DNA from: Frondihabitans australicus
GTDB lineage: Bacteria > Actinomycetota > Actinomycetes > Actinomycetales > Microbacteriaceae
NCBI RefSeq assembly: GCF_003634555.1
Contig: NZ_RBKS01000001.1
Span: 3,286,001-3,350,000, forward strand
Length of the DNA: 64,000 nt
Direction of reading: 5' to 3'
Part shown: in pieces, positions 25,878 through 33,738 of the stretch
How positions within the stretch are numbered: position 1 is the stretch's first letter
Layout: the number at the start of each line of letters is the position of its first letter
Made by a program: the position numbers and the translations under genes
Notes under the pieces: model-generated
What the model saw: the letters and a program-made list of their open reading frames with translations, nothing else
The model's database searches: none
What the model was told of the DNA's origin: nothing

Positions 25878-25942
25878 GAGGCCGCCCGGCCGGGTCGCAT
25901 GATGCCCCGGTACCGCAGCCCGTCCGCCCACGGTGCTCCTTT

Positions 25943-25972
25943 TTGACAATGATTATCGTTTAGGGTTACGGT
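25943..25972 (+). promoter_or_regulatory. Zinc-operon promoter with Zur/Fur-type box
   Basis: A -35 TTGACA (25943-25948) is followed by an 18-nt spacer and a -10 TACGGT (25967-25972), and GTG 25979 comes 6 nt later, so the znu mRNA should be leaderless. TGACAATGATTATCG at 25944-25958 matches the Fur-family dyad TGATAATGATTATCA at 13 of 15 positions and overlaps the -35 and spacer. Binding of the Zur protein encoded at the end of the same operon would block RNA polymerase when zinc is plentiful. The site is unusually A/T-rich for this window. Confidence 0.75.
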
Positions 25973-25978
25973 CGACTC

Positions 25979-26893
25979 GTGAAGAACCCCCGACTCGTCC
26001 TCCCCGCCCTCGCCCTCGTCGCCATGTCGACGGTGGCCCTCGCCGGCTGCTCGTCCTCGTCGTCCGCGGCCTCCACGTCCTCCGACGGGAAGGTGCGCGT
26101 CGTCGCCTCGACCGACGTCTACGGCGACATCGCGAAGCAGATCGGCGGCAGCGCGGTGAGCGTGACGAGCATTCTCACCAACCCGAACCAAGACCCCCAC
26201 ACCTTCGAGGCCGACGCGCAGACGCAGCTGGCCATCTCGAAGGCCCAGGTGATCATCGAGAACGGCGGCGGCTACGACGACTTCGTCGACACCATGCGCA
26301 AGTCGACCAGCAGCACCGCCGAGCTGATCAACGCGGTGACGATCTCGGGCAAGAAGGCCGTCGACGGCGACCTCAACGAGCACGTCTTCTACGACTACCC
26401 GACCATGGTGAAGGTCGCCGACCGCATGGCAGCCGACTTCGCGAAGGAGGCGCCGAAGAAGAAGGCCGTCTTCACGAAGAACGCCGCCGCCTTCGAGACG
26501 AAGATGGCGAAGCTGGAGTCCGAGACCGCTGCGATCAAGAAGCAGTACGCCGGCGAGAAGGTCTCGTACACCGAGCCCGTGCCCGGCTACCTCTTCGAGG
26601 CGATGGGTCTCGTCAACGTCACGCCCGAGGCGTTCTCGCACGCCGTCGAGGAGGGCAACGACGTGCCGCCGGCCGCGCTGAACGATGAGCTTAAACTGAT
26701 CCAGAACAAGACCGTGAAGATGCTGGCCTTCAACGAGCAGGCTTCGAGCCCCGAGGCGTCGCAGGCGCAGGCCGCGGCGAAGAAGGCGGGCGTCGCGGTG
26801 GTCCCGGTCACCGAGACGCTCCCGGCCGGCACCACGTACGAGACCTGGCAGCAGAACAACATCGACCACATGAAGGCGGCGCTCGCGAAGTGA
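25979..26893 (+). CDS. znuA: Zinc ABC transporter substrate-binding lipoprotein (ZnuA-like)
   Basis: A 304-residue cluster-A-I metal-binding protein. The signal peptide ends in lipobox LAGC with Cys24. Likely metal ligands lie in PNQDPHTFEADA, NEHVFYDYP, and the acidic end of the family pattern, and the helical backbone between lobes is Lys-rich. It delivers Zn2+ (or another divalent metal) to the ZnuCB transporter encoded next. It lacks the long His-rich loop of proteobacterial ZnuA. GTG start, leaderless, with the Zur-like box upstream supporting zinc rather than manganese. Confidence 0.9.
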   Translation: MKNPRLVLPALALVAMSTVALAGCSSSSSAASTSSDGKVRVVASTDVYGDIAKQIGGSAVSVTSILTNPNQDPHTFEADAQTQLAISKAQVIIENGGGYDDFVDTMRKSTSSTAELINAVTISGKKAVDGDLNEHVFYDYPTMVKVADRMAADFAKEAPKKKAVFTKNAAAFETKMAKLESETAAIKKQYAGEKVSYTEPVPGYLFEAMGLVNVTPEAFSHAVEEGNDVPPAALNDELKLIQNKTVKMLAFNEQASSPEASQAQAAAKKAGVAVVPVTETLPAGTTYETWQQNNIDHMKAALAK

Positions 26894-27735
26894 CAGACGA
26901 GGTGGTGCTGCGCCTGCGCGGCGCAGGAATGAGCTTCGGCGAGCGCACGCTCTGGTCGGGGCTCGACCTCGACGTGCGCGCGGGCGAGTTCGTGGCCGTC
27001 CTCGGCCCGAACGGCGCCGGCAAGACCACGCTGCTCAAGGCCGTCCTCGGGCAGCAGGATCTCACCGCCGGCACCATCGAGTTCCTCGGCCAGCCCGTCC
27101 ACCGGGGCCACCGCAAGATCGGCTACATCCCCCAGCAGCGGCTCATGGAGCAGGGCACCCCGCTCCGCACCCGCGACATGATCTCGCTCGGAGTCCTGGG
27201 GCACCGCTTCGGCCTTCGTCGCGAGTCCCGGGACGAACGCGCTCGCATCGACGCGCTCGTCGACGAGGTCGGCGCCACGGCCTTCGCGACAGCGCCGGTC
27301 GCGTCGCTCTCGGGGGGCGAGCAGCAGCGCGCGCGCGTCGGGCAGGCGCTCGCCGCGCAGCCCGCGCTCCTGCTCTGCGACGAGCCCCTCATCTCGCTCG
27401 ACCTGCGCCACCAGCGAGGCGTCACCGAGCTGATCGACTCGCAGCGTCGCGCCATGGGCGCGGCGGTCGTCTTCGTCACGCACGACGTCAACCCGATCCT
27501 CGACGTCGTCGACCGCGTCGTGTACATCGCGGGCGGCCGCTTCACGATCGGCACGCCCGACGAGGTGCTGCAGTCGTCGGTGCTCTCCGACCTCTACGGC
27601 ACCCCCGTCGACGTGATCCGAACGATGGGCAGGATCGTGATCGTCGGCAGCACCGAGGGCTCCTCGGCCCCCGGCGACCACGACCACGCGCACCACGCCG
27701 AGGCCGACCTCGACCCGGAAGGCCCCGTGCGATGA
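26890..27735 (+). CDS. znuC: Zinc ABC transporter ATP-binding protein (ZnuC-like)
   Basis: A 281-residue ABC ATPase: Walker A GPNGAGKTT at 39-47, the Q-loop region, signature LSGGEQQRARVGQAL and Walker B LLLCDEPLISLD with the H-loop VFVTHDV. Its C-terminus carries a short His/Asp-rich tail (DHDHAHHAEAD), which may bind zinc. It starts inside the stop of znuA (GTGA) and its stop overlaps the permease start (ATGA). Confidence 0.92.
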   Translation: MTDEVVLRLRGAGMSFGERTLWSGLDLDVRAGEFVAVLGPNGAGKTTLLKAVLGQQDLTAGTIEFLGQPVHRGHRKIGYIPQQRLMEQGTPLRTRDMISLGVLGHRFGLRRESRDERARIDALVDEVGATAFATAPVASLSGGEQQRARVGQALAAQPALLLCDEPLISLDLRHQRGVTELIDSQRRAMGAAVVFVTHDVNPILDVVDRVVYIAGGRFTIGTPDEVLQSSVLSDLYGTPVDVIRTMGRIVIVGSTEGSSAPGDHDHAHHAEADLDPEGPVR

Positions 27736-28673
27736 ACCTCGACCTGCTGAACCACATCCTGTCGTTCCAGAACTTCGGCGAGCTCGTCGTGCTGGTGCGA
27801 AACTCGATCATCGCCGGCGCGCTGCTCGGAATCGTGGGCGGCCTCATCGGGCCGTTCGTGATCACGCGCAACCTGCCGTTCGCGGTCCACGGCATCAGCG
27901 AGCTGTCGTTCGCCGGCGCCTCGATCGCGCTCCTCATCGGCATCAACGTCGTCGCCGGCTCGCTCATCGGCAGCGTCCTGGCCGCCCTGCTGATCGGCGT
28001 GCTCGGCAACCGGGCCCGCGAGCGCAACTCGATCATCGCCGTGCTCATGCCGTTCGGCCTCGGCCTCGGCATCCTGTGCCTTGCGCTCTATCAGGGGCGC
28101 TCGGCCAACAAGTTCGGCCTGCTGACCGGCCAGATCGTGTCGGTCGACAACCCGCAGCTCGGCTGGCTCCTGGGCATCTCGGTGCTCGTGATCGTCACGC
28201 TGCTCGTGGTGTGGCGGCCGCTCACCTTCTCGAGCGTCGACCCCGACGTCGCGGCGGCGGCCGGCGTGCCGGTCCGCTCGCTCGCGATCGTCTTCATGCT
28301 CGCGCTCGGCCTGTCGGTCGCGGTGTCGGTGCAGATCGTCGGCGCGCTGCTGGTGCTGTCGCTGCTCGTCACTCCGGCCGCGGCCGCGCTCCGGCTCACC
28401 GTGTCGCCGCTCTGGGTGCCGGTGCTGAGCGTCGTGTTCGCGGTGACGAGCGTCGTCGGCGGCATCCTGCTGGCGCTCGGCGGCGGGCTGCCGATCTCGC
28501 CCTACGTGACGACGATCTCGTTCGCCATCTGGCTCGTCTGCCGCATCGTGGGGGGTCGGCGTGAGAAGCGGGCGGCGTATCGGCGGGCGCGTGTCGCCGA
28601 TCCTGCGACCGTGACCGCCGGAGGCACCGGCGTTCGCGCCGCGGCCGACGAGGGTGAGAGGGTGAGCGCATGA
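27732..28673 (+). CDS. znuB: Zinc ABC transporter permease (ZnuB-like)
   Basis: A 313-residue ABC-3 family permease with eight to nine membrane helices. Conserved segments include GGLIGPFVITRNLPFAVHGISELSFAGA and LLVTPAAAALRLT. The C-terminal 30 residues are charged and outside the membrane. Coupled by 4-base overlaps to the ATPase before it and zur after it. Confidence 0.92.
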   Translation: MNLDLLNHILSFQNFGELVVLVRNSIIAGALLGIVGGLIGPFVITRNLPFAVHGISELSFAGASIALLIGINVVAGSLIGSVLAALLIGVLGNRARERNSIIAVLMPFGLGLGILCLALYQGRSANKFGLLTGQIVSVDNPQLGWLLGISVLVIVTLLVVWRPLTFSSVDPDVAAAAGVPVRSLAIVFMLALGLSVAVSVQIVGALLVLSLLVTPAAAALRLTVSPLWVPVLSVVFAVTSVVGGILLALGGGLPISPYVTTISFAIWLVCRIVGGRREKRAAYRRARVADPATVTAGGTGVRAAADEGERVSA

Positions 28674-29065
28674 AGCGACAGACCTGGCAGCGGGAGGCCG
28701 TGCGCACGGCGCTCGGCGCGAGCGAGGGCTTCGTGAGCGCGCAGCACCTCCACTCGTCGCTGCGCGAGGGCGGCTCGTCGATCGGGCTGGCGACGGTCTA
28801 CCGGCAGCTGTCGAGCCTCGAGGAGGCCGGCGAGGTCGATGCGCTGCAGCAGGATGGCGAGAGCCTCTACCGCGCCTGCTCCACGGACAAGCACCACCAC
28901 CACCTGATCTGCCGCCGCTGCGGCACGGCCGTCGAGATCTCGGCCGACGCCGTCGAGCAGTGGGCCGCCGGCGTCGCCGCCGAGCACGGCTTCACCCAGC
29001 CGAACCACGTCGTCGACGTCTTCGGCCTCTGTGCCGCCTGCACCGCCGAGTTGACCGAGGCTTAG
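28670..29065 (+). CDS. zur: Fur-family repressor, probable zinc regulator Zur
   Basis: A 131-residue Fur-family protein: winged helix in 1-65 (VSAQHLHSSL, GLATVYRQLSSLEEAGEV) and a C-terminal metal/dimer domain with the His cluster KHHHHLIC at 74-81 and two structural-zinc pairs Cys81-x2-Cys84 and Cys121-x2-Cys124. Being the last gene of the zinc-uptake operon, and with a Fur-type box at the operon promoter, it is best read as Zur acting in negative feedback. ATGA overlap with znuB. Confidence 0.92.
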   Translation: MKRQTWQREAVRTALGASEGFVSAQHLHSSLREGGSSIGLATVYRQLSSLEEAGEVDALQQDGESLYRACSTDKHHHHLICRRCGTAVEISADAVEQWAAGVAAEHGFTQPNHVVDVFGLCAACTAELTEA

Positions 29066-29092
29066 CCGGTCACGTAGGCTATCCCCTTGGTT

Positions 29093-29109
29093 GGGCGCAG
29101 TCTGCGCCC
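29093..29109 (+). terminator. Short hairpin after zur
   Basis: GGGCGC and GCGCCC pair around AGTCT, 27 bp after the zur stop. There is no T-run, so it is at best a weak terminator separating the zinc operon from rpmB. Confidence 0.35.
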
Positions 29110-29186
29110 ATGTGGGCCGATTCCACCGCTCTTCTGCCAGGCCATGCCCGACAGAGTGGATGACGCACGCCGACAAGTGACCTTGG

Positions 29187-29210
29187 GTAGGCCTGTTCCG
29201 ACAGACCTAC
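29187..29210 (+). promoter_or_regulatory. Inverted repeat in the rpmB leader or promoter
   Basis: GTAGGCCTGT (29187-29196) and ACAGACCTAC (29201-29210) pair with one mismatch around TCCG. TACGGT (29208-29213) and the ribosome site TAGGAGG follow before ATG 29229. It could be an operator or, if transcription begins upstream, an RNA stem controlling the ribosomal-protein genes. It does not resemble a Zur box. Confidence 0.35.
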
Positions 29211-29228
29211 GGTATCTAGGAGGAAACC

Positions 29229-29465
29229 ATGGCAGCAGTCTGCCAGGTGACCGGCGCCGTTCCCGGCTTCGGGCACAACATCTCGCACTCGCACCGACGC
29301 ACCAAGCGTCGTTTCGACCCGAACATCCAGAAGAAGACCTACTACGTGCCGTCGCTGCGCCGTAACGTCACCCTGACGCTCAGCGCCAAGGGCATCAAGG
29401 TCATCGACTCGCGCGGCATCGAGAAGGTCGTCAAAGACCTCCTCGCACGTGGGGAGAAGATCTAA
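29229..29465 (+). CDS. rpmB: 50S ribosomal protein L28, zinc-free (C-) type
   Basis: The 78-residue L28 ([46 protein letters not shown]) has a single Cys and therefore lacks the two CxxC zinc pairs of the C+ form. It is first in rpmB-rpmG-rpsN. AGGAGG lies 4 nt before ATG. Its stop overlaps the rpmG start (TAATG). The trio sits directly downstream of znuACB-zur. Confidence 0.96.
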   Translation: MAAVCQVTGAVPGFGHNISHSHRRTKRRFDPNIQKKTYYVPSLRRNVTLTLSAKGIKVIDSRGIEKVVKDLLARGEKI

Positions 29466-29632
29466 TGGCAAAGCAGCAGGACGTCCGTCCGATCATCAAG
29501 CTCCGCTCGACGGCGGGCACCGGTTTCACGTACGTGACCAAGAAGAACCGTCGCAACAACCCCGACCGTCTCGTGCTCAAGAAGTACGACCCGGTGATCC
29601 GCAAGCACGTCGAATTCCGAGAGGAGCGCTAA
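29465..29632 (+). CDS. rpmG: 50S ribosomal protein L33, zinc-free (C-) type
   Basis: The 55-residue L33 begins [18 protein letters not shown] and ends [10 protein letters not shown]. It has no Cys at all, so it is the C- form that needs no zinc. Starts one base into the rpmB stop codon (TAATG). Confidence 0.95.
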   Translation: MAKQQDVRPIIKLRSTAGTGFTYVTKKNRRNNPDRLVLKKYDPVIRKHVEFREER

Positions 29633-29634
29633 GC

Positions 29635-29940
29635 ATGGCCAAGAAGAGCATGGTTGCGAAGAACAACCAGCGCAAAGAGATCGTCGCCCGCTACGCCGCG
29701 AAGCGCCTCGAGCTGAAGAAGGCTCTGATCGACCCGAACGGCACCGACGAGAGCCGTGAGGCCGCTCGCGTGGGTCTGCAGAAGCTCCCCCGCGACGCTT
29801 CGCCGGTGCGCGTCCGCAACCGCGACGCCATCGACGGACGCCCCCGCGGTCACCTCAAGGAGTTCGGCATCAGCCGTGTCCGCTTCCGCGACATGGCTCA
29901 CCGAGGCGAATTGCCGGGCATCACGAAGTCTTCCTGGTAG
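29635..29940 (+). CDS. rpsN: 30S ribosomal protein S14, zinc-free (C-) type
   Basis: The 101-residue long form of S14 ([20 protein letters not shown], ending [13 protein letters not shown]) lacks Cys, in contrast to the 61-residue zinc-ribbon form. It begins 2 nt after the rpmG stop. In several actinobacteria such C- copies of L28, L33 and S14 are the Zur-controlled substitutes for zinc-binding paralogues. Whether this genome has C+ copies cannot be seen here. Confidence 0.96.
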   Translation: MAKKSMVAKNNQRKEIVARYAAKRLELKKALIDPNGTDESREAARVGLQKLPRDASPVRVRNRDAIDGRPRGHLKEFGISRVRFRDMAHRGELPGITKSSW

Positions 29941-29960
29941 GTTCTGAGGCGGTTCTTCAG

Positions 29961-29994
29961 GGTTGCTTCCCGCTAAGTTAGCGGGGAGGCAACC
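29961..29994 (+). terminator. Hairpin after rpsN
   Basis: GGTTGC...CCCGCTA pairs with TAGCGGG...GCAACC with one bulged base, 20 nt after the rpsN stop. A further AAAGCG-AAT-CGCTTTTT dyad with a T-run lies near 30036-30052, before the HU gene. Confidence 0.55.
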
Positions 29995-30081
29995 TCGAGG
30001 GGCCGCCTTTCGACCGTCATCCGATGGTCTTCCAGCAAAGCGAATCGCTTTTTCCAGAATCGTGTCCGAGGAGGACAACAT

Positions 30082-30369
30082 ATGGCTGACAAGTCACTGA
30101 ACCGTACCGAGCTCGTCGCAGCTGTCGCTTCCGAGTCGGGCCAGAGCCAGGCCGCCGTCAACGGTGTCGTCGACGCTCTCTTCGCTGTCGTCGCCAAGAA
30201 CGTCGGCGAGGGCACCAAGGTCACGATCCCCGGCTGGATCTCGTTCGAGAAGACGCACCGCGCCGCTCGCACCGGCCGCAACCCCCAGACGGGCGAGCCG
30301 CTCGAGATCGCCGCTTCCGACAGCGTCAAGGTCGGCGCCGGCTCGAAGCTCAAGGCTGCCGTCAAGTAG
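30082..30369 (+). CDS. hup: HU-type nucleoid DNA-binding protein
   Basis: A 95-residue HU/IHF family protein with LNRTELVAAVASES at the N-terminus and the DNA-contacting arm GRNPQTGEPLEIAAS. It is the short form, without the Lys/Ala-rich tail of mycobacterial HupB. GAGGAGG precedes ATG 30082. A strong terminator follows. Confidence 0.96.
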   Translation: MADKSLNRTELVAAVASESGQSQAAVNGVVDALFAVVAKNVGEGTKVTIPGWISFEKTHRAARTGRNPQTGEPLEIAASDSVKVGAGSKLKAAVK

Positions 30370-30388
30370 TCTTCGCGACACCGCAGAA

Positions 30389-30429
30389 GAGGGGCCGCCG
30401 ACACTCGCTGTCGGCGGCCCCTCTCTTTT
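30389..30429 (+). terminator. Rho-independent terminator of the HU gene
   Basis: A 15-bp perfect stem (30389-30403 with 30409-30423) around CTCGC is followed by TCTTTTC. It lies 20 nt after the HU stop. Confidence 0.9.
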
Positions 30430-30436
30430 CCCTCTC

Positions 30437-30442
30437 TAGGAT
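30437..30442 (+). promoter_or_regulatory. TAGGAT -10 box, leaderless promoter of the CopD/CtaG gene
   Basis: TAGGAT is followed by TGTCGG and then GTG 30449. The gap is six bases, without a ribosome site. It comes straight after the HU terminator. Confidence 0.5.
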
Positions 30443-30448
30443 TGTCGG

Positions 30449-32347
30449 GTGCCCCGCCTCCTCCGCCTCGCCGGCCCCGCCCTCCTGGTGGCGGCAGGGC
30501 TCGCGGCCCTGCTGGTGGCTCTCGCCTACGGCGGTGCGGCTGCACGCCTCCCCCTCGACGATCCCGGCGCCGTGGTCCGCTTCGGGCTGCCGGTGGCGAC
30601 ACTCGTCACCGACCTCAGCGCCAGCCTCGCGATCGGGACGCTCGCGCTCACCTGCTTCGCGTTGACACCCGACCGCCCCGAGTGGACGCGCGCCCTCGAC
30701 ATCGCGTCGGCCGGGGCGCTGGCGTGGACCATCGGCTCCTGCGTCACAGGGTTCTTCACCTTCCTCAGCGTCTCGAACGTCGCGCTGACGCCCGACGCGA
30801 AGTTCGGGCAGTCGCTCGCCTTCTTCCTCACGAACACGTCGCTGGGCGTCGCCTGGCTCGTGTCGACGCTCATCGCCGCGGTCGTCACCGTGCTCTGTTT
30901 CGCCATCCGCAGCCCTACGGGCGTGCTCGTCGTGGCCCTGCTGGCCGGAGCGGGCCTCGTGCCGATCGCCTCGCAGGGCCACGCCGCCGGCACCACCGAC
31001 CACGTGGCGGCCGTCACCGCCCTCGGGCTGCACGTCGAAGGCGCCGCCGTGTGGCTCGGCGGCCTCCTCGCGATCGTGCTGCTGCGCCCCGTGCTCGACC
31101 GCCGCGTGGCCACCGTGCTGTCGCGCTACTCGACCCTCGCCCTGCTCTGCTTCGCGATCGTGACCGTGTCGGGCGTCGTGAGCGCCGGCATCCGGATCGG
31201 ATCCTGGGCCGACGTCGGCTCCCGCTACGGCGTGCTCGTGCTGGCCAAGGCCGTGGCCCTCGTGCTGCTCGGGCTCTTCGGCGTCGTGCATCGCCGCGTC
31301 GTCATCACGAAGCTTCAGGGCGCAGGATCGGGCAGTATCCGCGGCGTGAGGTCTCCCCGCCTCCGCGAGGGCACCCCGGCCTTCTGGCGATTCGTCGTCG
31401 CCGAGCTCGCCGTGCTCGGGGTGGCCTCCGGCGTCGCGGCGGCCCTCGCGCGCACATCGACGCCCGTGTCGCAGAAGGCGATCGCCGAGACCGGCACGCT
31501 CTCGCCGTTCGAGGTGCTGACGGGGCGGGTGCTGCCGGCGCCGTTCACGGTCGAGAGCTGGTTCACCGGCTGGAGCCTCGACCTCGTGTGGCTGCTCGGC
31601 TGCGCGGTGCTCGCGGTCGTCTACGTCGTCGCCGTGCGGCGGGTGCGCAGGCGGGGCGAGACGTGGCCGTGGTCGCGGGCGGTGCTTTGGATCCTGGGCC
31701 TGGTGGTCCTCGCGTACATGACGTCGGGGGCCCCGCACCTCTACGATCAGGCGCTGATCAGCGCGCACCTCGGCACGGTGGTGTGCGCGGGGCTCGTCGT
31801 GCCGGCGCTGCTCGTGCCGGCCGCCCCGTGGACGCTGGCGCTCGTCGCGATCGACAAGCGCACCGACGGCAGTCGCGGCCCCCGGGAGTGGCTGCTCGGC
31901 GTCGTGCGCTCGCGCGTCGCGGCCTGGCTCACGCACCCGTTCACCGGGCCGCTGCTCGCGAGCGTGTCGCTGTGGGCGTGGCTGCACACGCCACTTCTCC
32001 GCTGGTCGGTGGCGACCGGGTGGGGGCACTTCGCGATGGTGCTCGAGCTCGTGCTGGCCGGATGGCTGTGCGCGCAGGCGGTCTGCGGCATCGACCCGGT
32101 GCCGGTGCGCGCGGGGCGCGGACTCGCCGTCGGGGGCGCCGCCCTCGTCGCGGTCGTCGTCGTGGGGCTCGGCGTGCGGCTTCTGGGCGACGGGCTGCTG
32201 CTCTCGAACTGGTACGGCGCCACAGGGCGGCAGTGGGGTCTCGCGCCCGTCGACGACCAGCAGGCCGGTGGGGTCGTGCTCATGGTCGCCGGGCTCGTCG
32301 TGGGCTCGCGGCTCGTGGCCGCCGCCGTGCGTCGCCCGGCCGAGTAG
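30449..32347 (+). CDS. CopD-CtaG fusion membrane protein (copper import / cytochrome oxidase assembly)
   Basis: A 632-residue protein with about 14-16 membrane helices. The N-terminal half has the CopD-like pattern of copper-uptake proteins (TDHVAAVTALGLHVEGAAVWLGGLLAI with His and the W-G motif). The C-terminal half is CtaG/caa3-assembly-like (MTSGAPHLYDQALISAHLGT with conserved His, LLVPAAPWTLAL, HPFTGPLLASVSLWAWLHTP). Such fusions are common in actinobacteria and are thought to supply copper to cytochrome c oxidase. The protein contains a low-similarity, charged loop near residues 290-310. Confidence 0.88.
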   Translation: MPRLLRLAGPALLVAAGLAALLVALAYGGAAARLPLDDPGAVVRFGLPVATLVTDLSASLAIGTLALTCFALTPDRPEWTRALDIASAGALAWTIGSCVTGFFTFLSVSNVALTPDAKFGQSLAFFLTNTSLGVAWLVSTLIAAVVTVLCFAIRSPTGVLVVALLAGAGLVPIASQGHAAGTTDHVAAVTALGLHVEGAAVWLGGLLAIVLLRPVLDRRVATVLSRYSTLALLCFAIVTVSGVVSAGIRIGSWADVGSRYGVLVLAKAVALVLLGLFGVVHRRVVITKLQGAGSGSIRGVRSPRLREGTPAFWRFVVAELAVLGVASGVAAALARTSTPVSQKAIAETGTLSPFEVLTGRVLPAPFTVESWFTGWSLDLVWLLGCAVLAVVYVVAVRRVRRRGETWPWSRAVLWILGLVVLAYMTSGAPHLYDQALISAHLGTVVCAGLVVPALLVPAAPWTLALVAIDKRTDGSRGPREWLLGVVRSRVAAWLTHPFTGPLLASVSLWAWLHTPLLRWSVATGWGHFAMVLELVLAGWLCAQAVCGIDPVPVRAGRGLAVGGAALVAVVVVGLGVRLLGDGLLLSNWYGATGRQWGLAPVDDQQAGGVVLMVAGLVVGSRLVAAAVRRPAE

Positions 32348-32379
32348 CGCTCTGCGGCTCCTGCGCCCCGTGCCCCCCC

Positions 32380-32437
32380 GCGACAAAACGCGACACCTGC
32401 GACGTGTCGAGACGTCGCAGGTGTCGCGTTGTGTCGC
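32380..32437. terminator. Long hairpin between convergent genes
   Basis: Perfect arms of 19 bp (32387-32405 and 32412-32430) around GTCGAG extend to 26 bp (32380-32437) with a single mismatch. It lies between the CopD/CtaG gene (+) and the LLM oxidoreductase gene (-), which converge. Like the palindrome at 7346 it probably ends transcription from both sides, but it has no clear T-run. Confidence 0.6.
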
Positions 32438-32448
32438 AGGAGGCGCGG

Positions 32449-33570
32449 CTAGAGGGCGACGGGAGCCGGCGCCTCGGCGAGCAGCTCGCGCACCATCGGC
32501 GCGACCTTCGTGCCGTAGAGCTCGATGCTCCGCATCATCGCGTCGTGCGGCAGCGGCCCCATCGAGTACTTCATGTCGAAGCGGGTGGCGCCGAGCACGC
32601 GGAGGTTCTGAGTGATCTTCCGGGCGACCGTCTCGGGCGACCCGACGTAGAGCGCCCCGTCGGCGGCCGCCGACGCGAGGTACTGCTCGCGCGAGAACGG
32701 AGGCCAGCCGCGCTCCCGCCCGAGCTTCGTGACCTGGGCCGACTGGTACGGGTAGAGCGTCTCGAGCGCCTCCTCGTCGGTGGCGGCGACGAAGCCGGGG
32801 GAGTGCATGGCGATGGGCCGTGGCCCGTGCCCCATCTGCTCGAGGGCGCGCCGGTAGAGGTCGGCGTACGGCGCGAACTGGGCCGGCTGCCCGCCGATGA
32901 TCGCGAGGAAGAGGCCCATGCCGTAGTGCGCGGCCCGGATCACGGACTGCGGCGACCCGCCGACGCCGACCCAGGTCTTCAGCGTGCCCGACTCGGGGCG
33001 CGGGAACACCTCCTGCTTGTGCAGGGCGCCTCGGGTCGTGCCGTTCCAGGTGACCGGCTGGTCTTTCAGCAGCTCGGCGAAGAGGTTGATCTTCTCCTCG
33101 AAGAGCACCTCGTAGTCGGCGAGGTCGAGCCCGAAGAGCGGGAACGACTCGGTGAACGAACCGCGCCCGAGCACGACCTCGGCCCGGCCCGACGACAGCG
33201 CGTCGACCGTCGAGAACCGCTCGAAGACGCGCACGGGGTCGTCCGACGACAGCACGGTCACGGCGCTGCCGACGTGGATGCGCGACGTCTTCGCGGCGAT
33301 CGCCCCGAGCACCACCTCGGGCGCCGAGACGGCGAAGTCGGCGCGGTGGTGCTCGCCGACGCCGAAGAAGTCGAGCCCGACCTCGTCGGCCAGAACCGCC
33401 TGGCTCAGGAGCTGGCGGATCGTCTCGGCATGGCTCGTCAGTTCGCCGTGCATCGCCTCCCCGCCCGGAGTCGGCGACTCGGTCACGTCTCCGAAGGTGT
33501 CGAGGCCCAGCTCGACGTCGTCGGGCGAGACGACCGGGACGACCCGGTCGGGATTCGAGGCGGTGGCCAT
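32449..33570 (-). CDS. LLM class flavin-dependent oxidoreductase
   Basis: A 373-residue luciferase-like monooxygenase-family protein with LGLDTFGDVTES, EVGLDFFGVGEHHRADF, VGSAVTVLSSDDPVRVFERF, and GRAEVVLGRGSFTESFPLFG, all typical of the FMN- or F420-using branch annotated as LLM class oxidoreductases. The substrate is unknown. ATG 33570 has GGGGAG 7 nt upstream. An in-frame ATG at 33609 would add 13 unrelated residues. It is divergent from a TetR gene. Confidence 0.9.
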   Translation of the reverse strand: MATASNPDRVVPVVSPDDVELGLDTFGDVTESPTPGGEAMHGELTSHAETIRQLLSQAVLADEVGLDFFGVGEHHRADFAVSAPEVVLGAIAAKTSRIHVGSAVTVLSSDDPVRVFERFSTVDALSSGRAEVVLGRGSFTESFPLFGLDLADYEVLFEEKINLFAELLKDQPVTWNGTTRGALHKQEVFPRPESGTLKTWVGVGGSPQSVIRAAHYGMGLFLAIIGGQPAQFAPYADLYRRALEQMGHGPRPIAMHSPGFVAATDEEALETLYPYQSAQVTKLGRERGWPPFSREQYLASAAADGALYVGSPETVARKITQNLRVLGATRFDMKYSMGPLPHDAMMRSIELYGTKVAPMVRELLAEAPAPVAL

Positions 33571-33726
33571 GACGTGCTCCCCATTTCTATGCGTGTGCAT
33601 GTAAGTCAATCATGATCGACGCCCGGACATTCCCGTTCGGCCCGCGAACGGGGAGCCCGTGAACTGGGGCGACACGGTCACGCGAACTGGGGGCGGTCCC
33701 ACCGTCTGCCCGGTTGTTCGGCAAAA

Positions 33727-33732
33727 TACACT
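33727..33732 (+). promoter_or_regulatory. TACACT -10 box, leaderless promoter of a TetR gene
   Basis: TACACT is followed by six bases (TTTGCT) and ATG 33739. The region is A/T-rich (CAAAATACACTTTTGCT), and the flanking AGCAAAA-like and TTTTGCT halves form an imperfect dyad (GCAAAA at 33721-33726 with TTTTGC at 33732-33737) that may be the operator of the TetR protein itself. Confidence 0.5.
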
Positions 33733-33738
33733 TTTGCT

